Positions 9,606 through 16,935 of a DNA stretch of 45,541 bases are shown here, one piece after another. How positions within the stretch are numbered: the first letter of the stretch is position 1; every line of letters begins with the position of its first letter. Origin of the DNA: Candidatus Magasanikbacteria bacterium GW2011_GWA2_56_11 (lineage in GTDB: Bacteria > Patescibacteriota > Patescibacteriia > Magasanikbacterales > UBA922); contig LCRX01000010.1 in NCBI GenBank assembly GCA_001004885.1, forward strand, positions 1 to 45,541, in the 5' to 3' direction. The notes beneath the pieces are model-generated. The model ran no database searches and was not told where the DNA came from. It saw only the letters and a program-made list of their open reading frames with translations. A program made the translations under genes and the position numbers.

Positions 9606-11423
9606 ATGCCCGCATCTAACCTCGCCCGACTCGTCCGCCACCACATCCTCGTCTCCACCACCGCCGCCGGCTCCGGCCACCCCTCCTCTTCGCTGTCGGC
9701 CGCGGATCTTATGACGGCCCTCATGTTCGGCGGCACTTTCCGCTTTGACCTCTCAAATCCCGGCTACCCCAATAACGACCGCCTGATATTTTCCAAAGGC
9801 CACGCCGCGCCGCTCTTCTATGCTCTTTGGGCCGCGGCCGGGGCAGTAAGCGCGGAGGAACTGATGAAATTGCGCCAATTTGACAGCCCGCTCGAAGGCC
9901 ACCCGACCATGCGCTTCCGCTATACCGAGGCCGCCACCGGCTCTCTTGGCCAAGGGCTTTCGATAGGCGTCGGCATGGCGATGAATGCCAAGTATCTGGA
10001 CAAGCTCCCCTACCGCACCTATGTGCTTTTGGGCGATAGCGAAATGGCCGAGGGCTCTGTCTGGGAGGCGATGGCGAGCGCGGCGCATTACAGGTTGAAT
10101 AACCTCGTTGCCATTCTCGACGTCAACCGCCTGGGCCAGCGCGGCGAAACAATGCACGGCCACGACATCAAAGCATACGCCCGCAAGGCCAAAGCTTTCG
10201 GCTGGGACGCGATTACCATAGACGGACACCGCCTGGAGGCCTGTAACCAGGCCTTTGCCCAGGCGCTCGCGGCCAAGGACCGGCCCGTGATGATTATTGC
10301 CAAAACGCTCAAGGGCAAGGGCGTATCGCTGATGGAAAATAAAGACAACTGGCATGGCCGGGCGCTCAAGGCCGAGGAGCTGGAACAGGCGCTCCGGGAA
10401 ATCGGGCCGGTAACGGAAACCCTCCGCGGCCGGATAGCCAAACCGCTGGCCCGAACCCCAAAGACCTATACTCCGGCAGCCAAAACAGAACCGATCGGCC
10501 CGGGACCCATGTCCACGCGCAAGGCCTACGGCCAGGCGCTCGTAAATATCCACCACGACTTTCCGGACATGGTGGTGCTCGACGCCGAAACCAGCAACTC
10601 CACTTACGCCGAATTTTTCAAAAAAGCCTATCCGGATCGTTTCCTGGAAATGTACATCGCCGAGCAGAATATGGTCGGCGCGGCGCTCGGTCTCTCCCGG
10701 CGCGGCAAAATCCCGTTTGTCTCCACCTTCGCCGCCTTCCTCACCCGCACTTTCGACCAGATCCGCATGAGCCAGTACTCGCACGCGAACATTAAATTTG
10801 TCGGCTCGCACGCCGGGGTATCTATCGGCGAAGACGGATCCTCGCAGATGGCTCTCGAAGATATCGCCATGATGCGCAGCGTCCAAAATTGCGCGGTGCT
10901 GTACCCGAGCGACGCGGTTTCGACCGAACATCTCGTCCGGGCGGCGGCGGCGCACCAGGGCAGCGTTTATCTGCGCACGACGCGGATGGATACGCCGGTC
11001 TTGTACACAAAGCGGGATAAATTTAAAATCGGCGGCAGCCAGGTGCTCAGACGGAGTCCGCATGACGCGGTAACCGTGGTCGGCGCCGGAATAACGCTCC
11101 ACGAAGCGCTGCGGGCGCAGGCGGAACTCAAAAAAGAAAATATTGCCATCCGCGTGATAGACCTCTATAGCGTCAAACCGCTGGACACCGCCACCCTCCA
11201 AAAAGCCGCGGCCGAAACCAAGGCTCTGGTTGTCGTCGAAGACCACTATGCCCAGGGTGGCATCGGCGAGGCTGTAACGGCCGCTGTTGCCGGCGCCGGC
11301 ACTCCGGTGTACTCGCTTGCCGTCACACGAGAGCCCAGAAGCGGGAAACCGCAGGAGCTGCTTGATTATGAAAGTATCTCGGCCAAGAGTATTATAGAGA
11401 CCGTACGAAAAATAGTGGAGTAA
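9606..11423 (+). CDS. tkt: Transketolase
   Basis: A full-length, single-chain transketolase of 605 residues, transferring two-carbon ketol units in the non-oxidative pentose phosphate pathway. Visible are the N-terminal GSGHPSSSLS, FSKGHAAPLFYALW, GHPT, TGSLGQGLSIGVGMA, the ThDP motif GDSEMAEGSVWEAM with LDVNRLGQ, KTLKGKGVS, and in the second half DAETSNSTY, EQNMVGAALG, the pyrimidine-domain STFAAFLTRTFDQIR and GEDGSSQMALEDIAMMR. It is shorter than E. coli TktA (about 660), as is common for the type that splits into TktN/TktC in other phyla. Upstream (9393-9605) I see a TTATCCACA 9-mer at 9393 and a TAAAAT at 9574 as a possible -10. A symmetric terminator follows. Confidence 0.95.
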   Translation: MPASNLARLVRHHILVSTTAAGSGHPSSSLSAADLMTALMFGGTFRFDLSNPGYPNNDRLIFSKGHAAPLFYALWAAAGAVSAEELMKLRQFDSPLEGHPTMRFRYTEAATGSLGQGLSIGVGMAMNAKYLDKLPYRTYVLLGDSEMAEGSVWEAMASAAHYRLNNLVAILDVNRLGQRGETMHGHDIKAYARKAKAFGWDAITIDGHRLEACNQAFAQALAAKDRPVMIIAKTLKGKGVSLMENKDNWHGRALKAEELEQALREIGPVTETLRGRIAKPLARTPKTYTPAAKTEPIGPGPMSTRKAYGQALVNIHHDFPDMVVLDAETSNSTYAEFFKKAYPDRFLEMYIAEQNMVGAALGLSRRGKIPFVSTFAAFLTRTFDQIRMSQYSHANIKFVGSHAGVSIGEDGSSQMALEDIAMMRSVQNCAVLYPSDAVSTEHLVRAAAAHQGSVYLRTTRMDTPVLYTKRDKFKIGGSQVLRRSPHDAVTVVGAGITLHEALRAQAELKKENIAIRVIDLYSVKPLDTATLQKAAAETKALVVVEDHYAQGGIGEAVTAAVAGAGTPVYSLAVTREPRSGKPQELLDYESISAKSIIETVRKIVE

Positions 11424-11435
11424 AACCGGCCAATG

Positions 11436-11464
11436 AAAAGACCCGCTATCAGCGGGTCTTTTTA
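11436..11464. terminator. Bidirectional terminator between tkt and efp
   Basis: AGACCCGCT and AGCGGGTCT form a stem with a short TATC-type loop, flanked by A-run on the left and T-run on the right. It can terminate tkt on the plus strand and efp on the minus strand. Confidence 0.9.
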
Positions 11465-11475
11465 TGTTTGCAAGT

Positions 11476-12045
11476 TTATTTCTCCCCGGCCCGGCCGCTG
11501 TACTCGCCGGTCTCCGTGTTCACCAGTATTTCTTCGCCTTCTTTGATAAATATCGGTACCTGGACTTTCAAACCGTTGTCCATGATGGCCTCTTTGGTAA
11601 TATTGCCGCCGGCCGTGTCGCCTTTGACCGCGGGCGGAGCCTGAGTAACCGTGTACTGAATTTTTTTCGGAAGTTCCACCGCTACCACTCGCTCCTCATG
11701 CATGATGGCAATTACCTCCACGCCGTCTTTGAGGTACTGGGCGTCGTCGCCGATCGTACTCGCGTCCACGTCCAAAGTTTCGTAAGACAGTTTGTTCATG
11801 AACGAATACATGTCGCCGTTCCGGTACAGATATTGCATATTCTGGCGTTCCACCTGGACCGTGTCCACGGTCTCGCCGCTCTTGTAGGTAATTTCAACGC
11901 TTTTGCCCGTAGTCAGACTTTTCATTTTCGTCTTGGTAAAAGCCGAGCCCTTGCCCGGGTTGACGAACTGAAAGTTAGAAACGACAAACAGGTCTCCCTG
12001 ATGGCGAATGACGGCGCCTTTGCGGATATCGGTAGTGTCTCCCAT
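11476..12045 (-). CDS. efp: Elongation factor P
   Basis: EF-P binds stalled ribosomes between P and E sites and promotes Pro-Pro bond formation. The 189 residues cover the usual three beta-barrel domains: an N-terminal KOW-like domain, an OB domain with LDVDASTIGDDAQYLKDG and a C-terminal OB domain with VKGDTAGG, the ITKEAIMDNGLKVQVP block and GEYSGRAGEK. The modifiable loop is NPGKGSAF, with Lys32 at the position that EpmA beta-lysylates in E. coli (Lys34), not the Arg or Pro-rich loop of other EF-P classes. It starts 10 bp after the stop of epmA, so the enzyme and its substrate are in one operon. Confidence 0.97.
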   Translation of the reverse strand: MGDTTDIRKGAVIRHQGDLFVVSNFQFVNPGKGSAFTKTKMKSLTTGKSVEITYKSGETVDTVQVERQNMQYLYRNGDMYSFMNKLSYETLDVDASTIGDDAQYLKDGVEVIAIMHEERVVAVELPKKIQYTVTQAPPAVKGDTAGGNITKEAIMDNGLKVQVPIFIKEGEEILVNTETGEYSGRAGEK

Positions 12046-12055
12046 ACGGAAGGCT

Positions 12056-13084
12056 TCAATTATTCATTAATTTTGACATTGGCAATACTAACACATCATC
12101 GATATTTTTGCAACCCGAAAGGGCCTGAACCAGACGGTCAACGCCCAAGGCAATGCCGCTCGCATCGGGCATGGTGACCAGGGCTTCGATAAACTCCTCG
12201 TCCACGTCAAAAACGTCTTTGCCCGCCGCCCGACGCTCGGCCTGCTCGCCTATTAGCCGCCGCCGCTGTTCTGCCGGATCGGTCAGCTCGCCGAAGGCAT
12301 TGGCCAGCTCCAGACCGTTAAGGTACACTTCGAAACGCTCGGCGTACCCAGGCTCGGCTTCGGATGCCCGGGCGAGCGCGGCCATCGGGAGCGGGTAGTG
12401 GTGCACGATAACCGCCCCCATATCCGCGAGCCGCGGCTCGATCTCGTTTAAAAATATCCGGTAAAACAAATCCTCATATCGCTCCTCAACCCCTGGCGCG
12501 TACCCCCGAGACCGGCAAAGCGCCAGCATCGCCTCCCGCTCCAGATACTCGTCCAGATTCACTCCGGCCTGCTCCTGCCACAACTCGCGCATGCGTACCC
12601 GCTTGAACGGCTTCCAGTTGGCCGTCTCCCGCGGCAGGCTCCAGCCGGGCAATTCCAACCGAAGCAGACTGTCAGTGACATGCGCTAGCAAGCGCTCGAC
12701 ATCGTCCATGATTTTGTAAAAATACGCGCCGGCCCGGTACCACTCAAGCATCGTGAACTCCGGATTGTGCGTGCCGCCGAAACTCTCGTAATCGCGAAAC
12801 ACCTTGCCGAGAGCAAAAATTCTCTCGAATCCGGCGGCCAGCATCTTTTTCATCGCGTACTCCGGCGAAGTGTGCAGCCAGGCTGCGTACTCGCGCCCGC
12901 GCTCGTCGTGCACCGCGAGTTTCATGGGCGACAGGTGCGGCTCTTGTCCGGGCAGACGCAATATCTGGGGCGCCTCGGCTTCCAAAAATCCCTCCTGCCA
13001 AAACCATTCCCGAATCAGGCGCACGACGTGCGCGCGCACTGTCAAAAGCGCACGATTTTTCGCCAAATGGGTAACGTGGGACAT
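12056..13084 (-). CDS. epmA: EF-P lysyltransferase EpmA (truncated lysyl-tRNA synthetase paralogue)
   Basis: This is a class II aminoacyl-tRNA synthetase catalytic core without an anticodon-binding domain: TSPEYAMKKMLAAGFERIF, FRDYESFGGTHNPEFTMLEWYR (motif 2 region), AERFEVYLNGLELANAFGELTD and the motif 3 block SGIALGVDRLV. These are EpmA/GenX/PoxA signatures, and the neighbour is efp with a lysine loop, so the assignment is firm. I chose the ATG at 13084 (342 residues). A longer frame starts with a TTG at 13153, only 6 bp from the divergent mgtC start, and would run through the mgtC promoter; a GATAAT 15 bp before 13084 supports the shorter form. No epmB (lysine 2,3-aminomutase) is in the window. 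Confidence 0.93.
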   Translation of the reverse strand: MSHVTHLAKNRALLTVRAHVVRLIREWFWQEGFLEAEAPQILRLPGQEPHLSPMKLAVHDERGREYAAWLHTSPEYAMKKMLAAGFERIFALGKVFRDYESFGGTHNPEFTMLEWYRAGAYFYKIMDDVERLLAHVTDSLLRLELPGWSLPRETANWKPFKRVRMRELWQEQAGVNLDEYLEREAMLALCRSRGYAPGVEERYEDLFYRIFLNEIEPRLADMGAVIVHHYPLPMAALARASEAEPGYAERFEVYLNGLELANAFGELTDPAEQRRRLIGEQAERRAAGKDVFDVDEEFIEALVTMPDASGIALGVDRLVQALSGCKNIDDVLVLPMSKLMNN

Positions 13085-13100
13085 AGCCGCGAACGCGAAA

Positions 13101-13129
13101 TTATCATTTCCTGTTAGCCGTGCTATACT
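13101..13129 (+). promoter_or_regulatory. mgtC promoter
   Basis: TTATCA, 17-bp spacer, TATACT. The start codon of mgtC is 30 bp downstream of the -10. The element lies in the short divergent region shared with epmA. Confidence 0.5.
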
Positions 13130-13159
13130 ACTATCTATTCTGCTTTTCTTCAAGCATCT

Positions 13160-13555
13160 ATGGACTACGCCACATTTGCCTTGCAGCTCCTACTGGCGAT
13201 AATTCTCGGCGGCCTTATCGGCTGGCAGCGGGAGAAAAGCGGCAAGGCGGCCGGCGTTCGCACCTTTACGCTCGTAACCCTCGGCTCCATGCTCTTTACC
13301 GTGATCTCCGTCAATGCTTTCCCACAAGACCCGTCCCGCATCGTCGCGCAGATCCTCACCGGCATCGGGTTTATCGGCGCCGGCACGATTATCCATAAAA
13401 AAGACGCTGTCGAGGGCCTCACCACCGCCGCCGGTTTCTGGGCCGCGGCCGCGCTCGGTATAGCCCTGGGCGTCGAGTGGTTTATAGAGGCGGCAGTCGC
13501 GGCGGCCGTCATTATGCTTATCCTCCTTCTGCCTGAACGGAAACTCTTCCGGTAA
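13160..13555 (+). CDS. MgtC/SapB family membrane protein
   Basis: The 131-residue protein has four hydrophobic helices and the conserved MgtC core: LLAIILGGLIGWQREKSGKAAGVRTFTLV near the N-terminus, then GIGFIGAGTII and VEGLTTAAGFWAAAALG. MgtC proteins are inner-membrane proteins tied to magnesium limitation and, in pathogens, control of ATP synthase. This copy is the short form without the C-terminal soluble domain of Salmonella MgtC. It is transcribed divergently from epmA and followed by the tRNA-Gly promoter. Confidence 0.9.
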   Translation: MDYATFALQLLLAIILGGLIGWQREKSGKAAGVRTFTLVTLGSMLFTVISVNAFPQDPSRIVAQILTGIGFIGAGTIIHKKDAVEGLTTAAGFWAAAALGIALGVEWFIEAAVAAAVIMLILLLPERKLFR

Positions 13556-13573
13556 ATCCGGCCAAAGGCTGGC

Positions 13574-13602
13574 TTGACAGGAAGCGCGTATTATTTTATA
13601 CT
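13574..13602 (+). promoter_or_regulatory. Strong promoter of tRNA-Gly(TCC)
   Basis: Perfect TTGACA, 17-bp spacer, TATACT. Between it and the tRNA lies a perfect inverted repeat GGGTATACC-TGC-GGTATACCC at 13618-13638 and a second one, CCGAGC-AA-GCTCGG, near 13653. These would form hairpins in the 5' leader or be protein sites. Confidence 0.8.
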
Positions 13603-13687
13603 TTTTCCGTTATACGCGGGTATACCTGCGGTATACCCATTCACTCGGAAAATATCCCGAGCAAGCTCGGCACTTTTTCCTCGCTTT

Positions 13688-13759
13688 GCGGGTATCGTAT
13701 AGCGGTTATTATGTCAGTTTTCCAAACTGATGATGTGGGTTCGACTCCCACTACCCGCT
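13688..13759 (+). tRNA. tRNA-Gly(TCC)
   Basis: Acceptor GCGGGTA pairs with TACCCGC, anticodon stem TCAGT/ACTGA encloses loop TTTCCAA (anticodon TCC), T arm TGGG-TTCGACT-CCCA is canonical. CCA is not encoded. The D stem is weak. Confidence 0.95.
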
Positions 13760-13766
13760 CACAGTC

Positions 13767-13803
13767 AAAAAAAGAATGGCCTACTCACGCCATTCTTTTT
13801 TTT
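13767..13803. terminator. Terminator after tRNA-Gly
   Basis: An A-run plus GAATGGC pairs with GCCATTC plus a T-run around the 8-base loop CTACTCAC. It can serve both strands, including the convergent TrmB-type gene. Confidence 0.9.
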
Positions 13804-13848
13804 GCACAAACAGCAAGGCATCTATTACCTGTTCCCCTTCGTTAACAA

Positions 13849-14598
13849 CTACTTATTTACCAAGGGGATTTTCAACCCCTTCCATAACATCCGCCATACG
13901 AGTCGCTGATTATCCGCGTTGGCCTGGTCTTCAATAATAACTAAAATGCAGCTCTGCCATGAGACCGTCATTACCCGATTGCCATAAATAATGGTATGGC
14001 TTTTGAACGACTGACCTGCCGGTAGAAATCGCACCTCACGCAATTCGTCTTTGGCGCGTTTTGCTTCGAGCAACCCCGACGAAGATTTTTCCACAATAAT
14101 CCTCGCCCCAATGCCGCGCCGGATGCGTTCTTTGGTAAATTCTTCGTAGCCTTTGGGAAATAATGTCAGAAGTTCAGCCGAAGTGCCATACACCAAATTT
14201 TCTTTGTCAGGGATATCGTGCCGAATACGATCGTAATAAGCCTGCCAAATCATTTCTTTGCCTTCATAATAAAATACTTTCGGTTTTTGCGCGCCTTTGC
14301 TCTGAATCGCTCGCAACTCGGGCAACAAATTGATATAGGCAATTTGTTTTTCGTGGAGCGATTGGTAAATCTCATCCGGATCGGCAGCTTCGAAAAAACG
14401 TTTTTTACCGCGCGCGGTCTGACGTAACAATCCCTTAGTGATAAGGGACGGCAGGATATCATACGCCGACACGCGGTGCAGGCCGGCCTGTTCGGCGATG
14501 GCCTGCACACTGGCCGGGCCAAGCTGCAGCGCCGCCAGATACATCGCGGCTTCGTGGCGGGATAATCCGAATTCCTGGAGTTGAGGAGGGGTAACCAC
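13849..14598 (-). CDS. TrmB-family transcriptional regulator (paralogue 1)
   Basis: A 249-residue protein with an N-terminal winged helix (LSRHEAAMYLAALQLG, QAIAEQAGLHRVSAYDILPSL, KGLLRQTARGKKRFFEA) followed by a short coiled segment and a C-terminal effector-type domain (KVFYYEGKEMIWQAYYD, NLVYGTSAEL, HTIIYGNRVMTVSW). TrmB proteins are archaeal and bacterial sugar-responsive regulators; paralogous sets are common in Patescibacteria. The start is a GTG at 14598. The ligand is unknown. An imperfect inverted repeat around TACTAC...GTAG (about 14622-14643) upstream could be its operator. Three relatives lie in this window. Confidence 0.85.
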   Translation of the reverse strand: MVTPPQLQEFGLSRHEAAMYLAALQLGPASVQAIAEQAGLHRVSAYDILPSLITKGLLRQTARGKKRFFEAADPDEIYQSLHEKQIAYINLLPELRAIQSKGAQKPKVFYYEGKEMIWQAYYDRIRHDIPDKENLVYGTSAELLTLFPKGYEEFTKERIRRGIGARIIVEKSSSGLLEAKRAKDELREVRFLPAGQSFKSHTIIYGNRVMTVSWQSCILVIIEDQANADNQRLVWRMLWKGLKIPLVNK

Positions 14599-14793
14599 AA
14601 TGATTGAAAGTTGTCGGAAATTTACTACATTTCTTATGGTAGACCGTTTTTTGAATTTTGTAAAGTAATATTTTCTGCTAAATTAAGATAAATTTAATTA
14701 TTCACTGCCACTAAGTATTCTGTATAGAATTCTACGTATTTACAGGGTATAAGTTAGGTATAAACTACAAACAGGCAAACTTAGGAGGTCAGG

Positions 14794-15168
14794 ATGTGTG
14801 GTTGGTTCCTTCTGTTAACTGTCCTCGGTCTTCTTTTCTTGCCCCTGGCTTTTCTCAACTACGAAGGATCCAGACAGAGAAAATGGAGCGGACCACCCCT
14901 GCATAGGGTACCTACCGCGGAGTGGGAGACCCCCTGGTGGCCAAAATTTTGGCTGGCCCTGGCAATGATATGCGCTTTGGGCGGTGTCACCACTGCCACA
15001 ATCGTAGCTCTCTTTGACCCTGAGTGTGCCAGTCAGCTAATCACGCCCCACCGACTTCGGCGATGTGGCCACGGTAGCTGCCCAACGTGCCCGCCTCAAA
15101 CGTCAAACCAGACGTCTAACCCAGCATCGTCTGCCTCCACCGAAGCCGAGGGCCAGTGCCGTAAATGA
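14794..15168 (+). CDS. Two-helix membrane protein with Cys-containing tail, unknown
   Basis: No family recognised. The 124-residue protein has an N-terminal hydrophobic segment (residues 3-22), a basic/polar stretch rich in Trp and Pro, a second hydrophobic segment (about 50-71) and a C-terminal tail with RRCGHGSCPTCPP followed by Ser/Thr/Asn repeats. A strong TTAGGAGG site lies 7 bp before the ATG, unlike most core genes here. The AT-rich upstream region (14599-14793) contains the palindrome TAGAATTCTA and two TATAA-like boxes. A hairpin follows at 15230. Confidence 0.6.
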   Translation: MCGWFLLLTVLGLLFLPLAFLNYEGSRQRKWSGPPLHRVPTAEWETPWWPKFWLALAMICALGGVTTATIVALFDPECASQLITPHRLRRCGHGSCPTCPPQTSNQTSNPASSASTEAEGQCRK

Positions 15169-15229
15169 TCGCTCTTTTTGTGCGCCACACACATTTAAAA
15201 GTGGCATCCAGTCCTGTGCACAGATAGGG

Positions 15230-15261
15230 CAAAGAACTAGGCGGCAACGCTTAGTTCTTTG
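15230..15261 (+). terminator. Hairpin with GCAA tetraloop after gene 14794
   Basis: CAAAGAACTAGGCG pairs with CGCTTAGTTCTTTG (one G-T wobble) around a GCAA tetraloop. No T-run follows, so it may be an RNA 3' end or a processing/stability hairpin rather than a simple terminator. Confidence 0.5.
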
Positions 15262-15369
15262 TCTATGAAAAAGGCTGGGCTACGCTGTGGGGACGGCTGC
15301 CAAATTAGTTCTGACCTCTTCAACCAAACAGCTCGAATTTCGGCAGGTGGCTAGAAACACCTTTTTCCG

Positions 15370-15573
15370 CTAGGTAGGGCGCAGAAACGACGTACCTTCA
15401 TACGCCATGGGTGGTACGGACGTCGACGAATGTTGACCACCTGTTGCACAAGATGGAGCTGGTTGCGCCAGCACCGCGATCGCGTGATGCAATGCGGAAG
15501 GATCGAGATGTGTGTAGCGTTCGGTCATCTGGATATTGTGCAACTGCCTCAAAAAGCCTACATGCAATTGACA
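15370..15573 (-). pseudogene. Tyrosine recombinase (integrase) C-terminal remnant
   Basis: On the minus strand the frame reads HNIQMTERYTHLDPSALHHAIAVLA, ending at 15370. This is the C-terminal signature of phage-type/Xer-like tyrosine recombinases, with the catalytic Tyr in the ERYTHL motif. Nothing upstream in this frame resembles the catalytic R-K-H-x-R core, and a plus-strand gene promoter and coding sequence occupy 15568-15748. It is therefore a decayed fragment and a sign that a mobile element once inserted here. I see no flanking repeats that would define its ends. Confidence 0.65.
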
Positions 15574-15616
15574 TTCTTTTCCAATTCTGTCATTTATTGT
15601 ATTAAGGAGGTCTAAC

Positions 15617-15748
15617 ATGCGGTTTGTTCTTATGTTCGTTCCGGCTTGCAGACACCATGTCCCCTCGGACTGGTTCTGCAAAGAGTGTGGCACATGGAGG
15701 CCCGGGGAGGACATCATGTGTTGGAATTGTTACCAGAAGGGGAACTGA
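15617..15748 (+). CDS. 43-residue zinc-ribbon microprotein
   Basis: An AAGGAGG site 6 bp before the ATG and a TTGACA at 15568 support a real gene. The product has a short hydrophobic start (MRFVLMFVPA), two Cys/His elements and the pair CKECGTWRPGEDIMCWNC, a classical CxxC-x(n)-CxxC zinc ribbon. It is too small to be an enzyme and could be an adaptor, a regulator or a remnant domain. A very strong hairpin follows at 15764-15793 (13-bp stem, loop TACG). No relatives recognised. Confidence 0.65.
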   Translation: MRFVLMFVPACRHHVPSDWFCKECGTWRPGEDIMCWNCYQKGN

Positions 15749-15763
15749 GTCCCTCGGGGCATC

Positions 15764-15793
15764 GCCCCCGTCCTGCTACGGCAGGACGGGGGC
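15764..15793 (+). terminator. 13-bp GC-rich hairpin after the zinc-ribbon gene
   Basis: GCCCCCGTCCTGC and GCAGGACGGGGGC form a perfect stem with a TACG loop. There is no immediate T-run; a TTTTC stretch follows about 33 bp later. Confidence 0.55.
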
Positions 15794-15881
15794 AGTTCAT
15801 ACCTTTCGCATCTCGGCGGGACAGTTTTCTTTAATCTTGTAGTACAGCCCAATGGCACGGCTTTTAACACCCAGATCAGTG

Positions 15882-15910
15882 TTTTGATTGATCAAAATAG
15901 GTTGTATACT
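15882..15910 (+). promoter_or_regulatory. Palindromic operator overlapping a plus-strand promoter
   Basis: TTTTGAT-TG-ATCAAAA (15882-15897) is a perfect inverted repeat covering a TTGATT -35; TATACT follows at 15905-15910 (15-bp spacer). No protein frame starts downstream before 16068, so any transcript would be a short RNA of about 100 nt in which CCTCGGC (15917) can pair with GCCGAGG (16003). The whole 15749-16067 gap otherwise holds only the flanking hairpins. Confidence 0.45.
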
Positions 15911-15990
15911 GTCCCTACCTCGGCCGAAGGCCTGCAGATAACACCGGGTGCCGTTGCCCATAAAGTCAGGATGGCACACACATAGACGAC

Positions 15991-16019
15991 AAAAAAGCTC
16001 CTGCCGAGGCCTGAGGAGC
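15991..16019 (-). terminator. Terminator of the 16068-17661 minus-strand genes
   Basis: Read on the minus strand, GCTCCT and AGGAGC form a stem followed by TTTTTT. Confidence 0.75.
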
Positions 16020-16067
16020 ATATGACTCACACCCCGAACAGGGCGTCTTTAATTTCACGCTCATACC

Positions 16068-16567
16068 CTAAGCCTCGAATACGAGTTCAGCGATTTCATC
16101 TTCGGCCATATCGGGTAACACCGCCATTTCCTTAATCTTGCCGGCAACGTGCCGAGCATATTCCCTGCGGGCATCTTCATCCTTTGCGGCATGGTATCTA
16201 TCTAGTTTTAATGCCGCGCTATTCCAAAAGAATAATATAAGGCCGACAATGTCATTAGGAGGGTAATCAGGAAAATGTTTTCTGGCTTCAGAAACGGCAT
16301 CTTGAGCCAACTGCATTTCTTCTTCCTCGGTAAAAGTAATGCCCCGATCATTCCTAGATTTGATTGTCCTGCCAGATTTATCGAGTTCAAGCCCTCGCAC
16401 TCTTTTATCTTGGAAAACAGCTAAACGCACCACGGCATCAGCTTCGAATCTTCGTCTCTTTAGAGGACATCCACCCACTCGTTTGGCTTAAACACTTGTA
16501 ATGCCAGTGACTCGTGTTCTCGCCCATCATCCAATAAGCGGGGCGTCTCATGCCTTTCTCCACCCAT
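16068..16567 (-). pseudogene. Frameshifted hypothetical protein downstream of the ATPase/STAS pair
   Basis: No family recognised. From the ATG at 16567 a frame reads MGGERHETPRLLDD... to FKPNEWVDVL and meets TAA at 16460. The next frame continues at the same point with LKRRRFEADAVVRLAVF and runs 130 residues to 16068, with a charged middle and an alpha-helical acidic end (DMAEDEIAELVFEA). The two parts join naturally by a -1 shift at CTC-TAA. There is no classical slippery heptamer, so an indel (real or sequencing) is the simplest explanation, though recoding is possible. A GTG at 16478 could start the second part alone. A TATAAT lies 19 bp upstream of the ATG. Confidence 0.6.
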
Positions 16568-16639
16568 AGGAAAATAAATAGAGTAAATTATACTTAGGTT
16601 TAGTATACAGGAAGAGGTTTCCTATTCATATCCGAGAGA

Positions 16640-16933
16640 CTACTCCCCGATTTTAAACCGCATGTTATTAATCTTCTCCAACATTTTAAGGGTAGCTTGC
16701 ACGGACGGATTTTCTGTATTTCGCAAAACGACTCGTCGGGGAAAATCGTTTAAAAGCATAGTCAAAAATTCATCGCCCCAAGAAGGTGAAAACGTGATTA
16801 CTCCACTAAAATCAACCTCGATCATTTCTTCATCATTTACTGTTTGCAGGGTTGGTCGAAAAGCCGCGTAGGCTTCTTTACCTAATTGCCGAGAGGTAAG
16901 CGTGGTCCCAAATTTTCCCAAATCAATTTTCAT
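16640..16933 (-). CDS. STAS-like (DUF4325) protein
   Basis: The 97-residue protein reads FGTTLTSRQLGKEAYAAF, EEMIEVDFSGVITFSPSWGDEFL and RRVVLRNTENPSVQATLKML, which fits the DUF4325 STAS-like family: a central hydrophobic strand ending in D-x-(S/A)-G-V, then S-x-S-x-x-x-E. STAS domains act as anti-anti-sigma-type partners of GHKL kinases. It begins 2 bp after the stop of the MerR-ATPase gene, so the two are certainly one operon and probably interact. AT-richer than the surrounding genome. Confidence 0.8.
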   Translation of the reverse strand: MKIDLGKFGTTLTSRQLGKEAYAAFRPTLQTVNDEEMIEVDFSGVITFSPSWGDEFLTMLLNDFPRRVVLRNTENPSVQATLKMLEKINNMRFKIGE

Positions 16934-16935
16934 AA

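Noticed and set aside
9753-11246. 497-codon minus-strand frame inside transketolase
   Set aside because: Antisense of a well-conserved gene, composed of typical GC-rich shadow sequence.
15797-16030. 77-codon minus-strand frame starting near 16030
   Set aside because: It starts within the terminator of the upstream gene and has no ribosome site or family resemblance.
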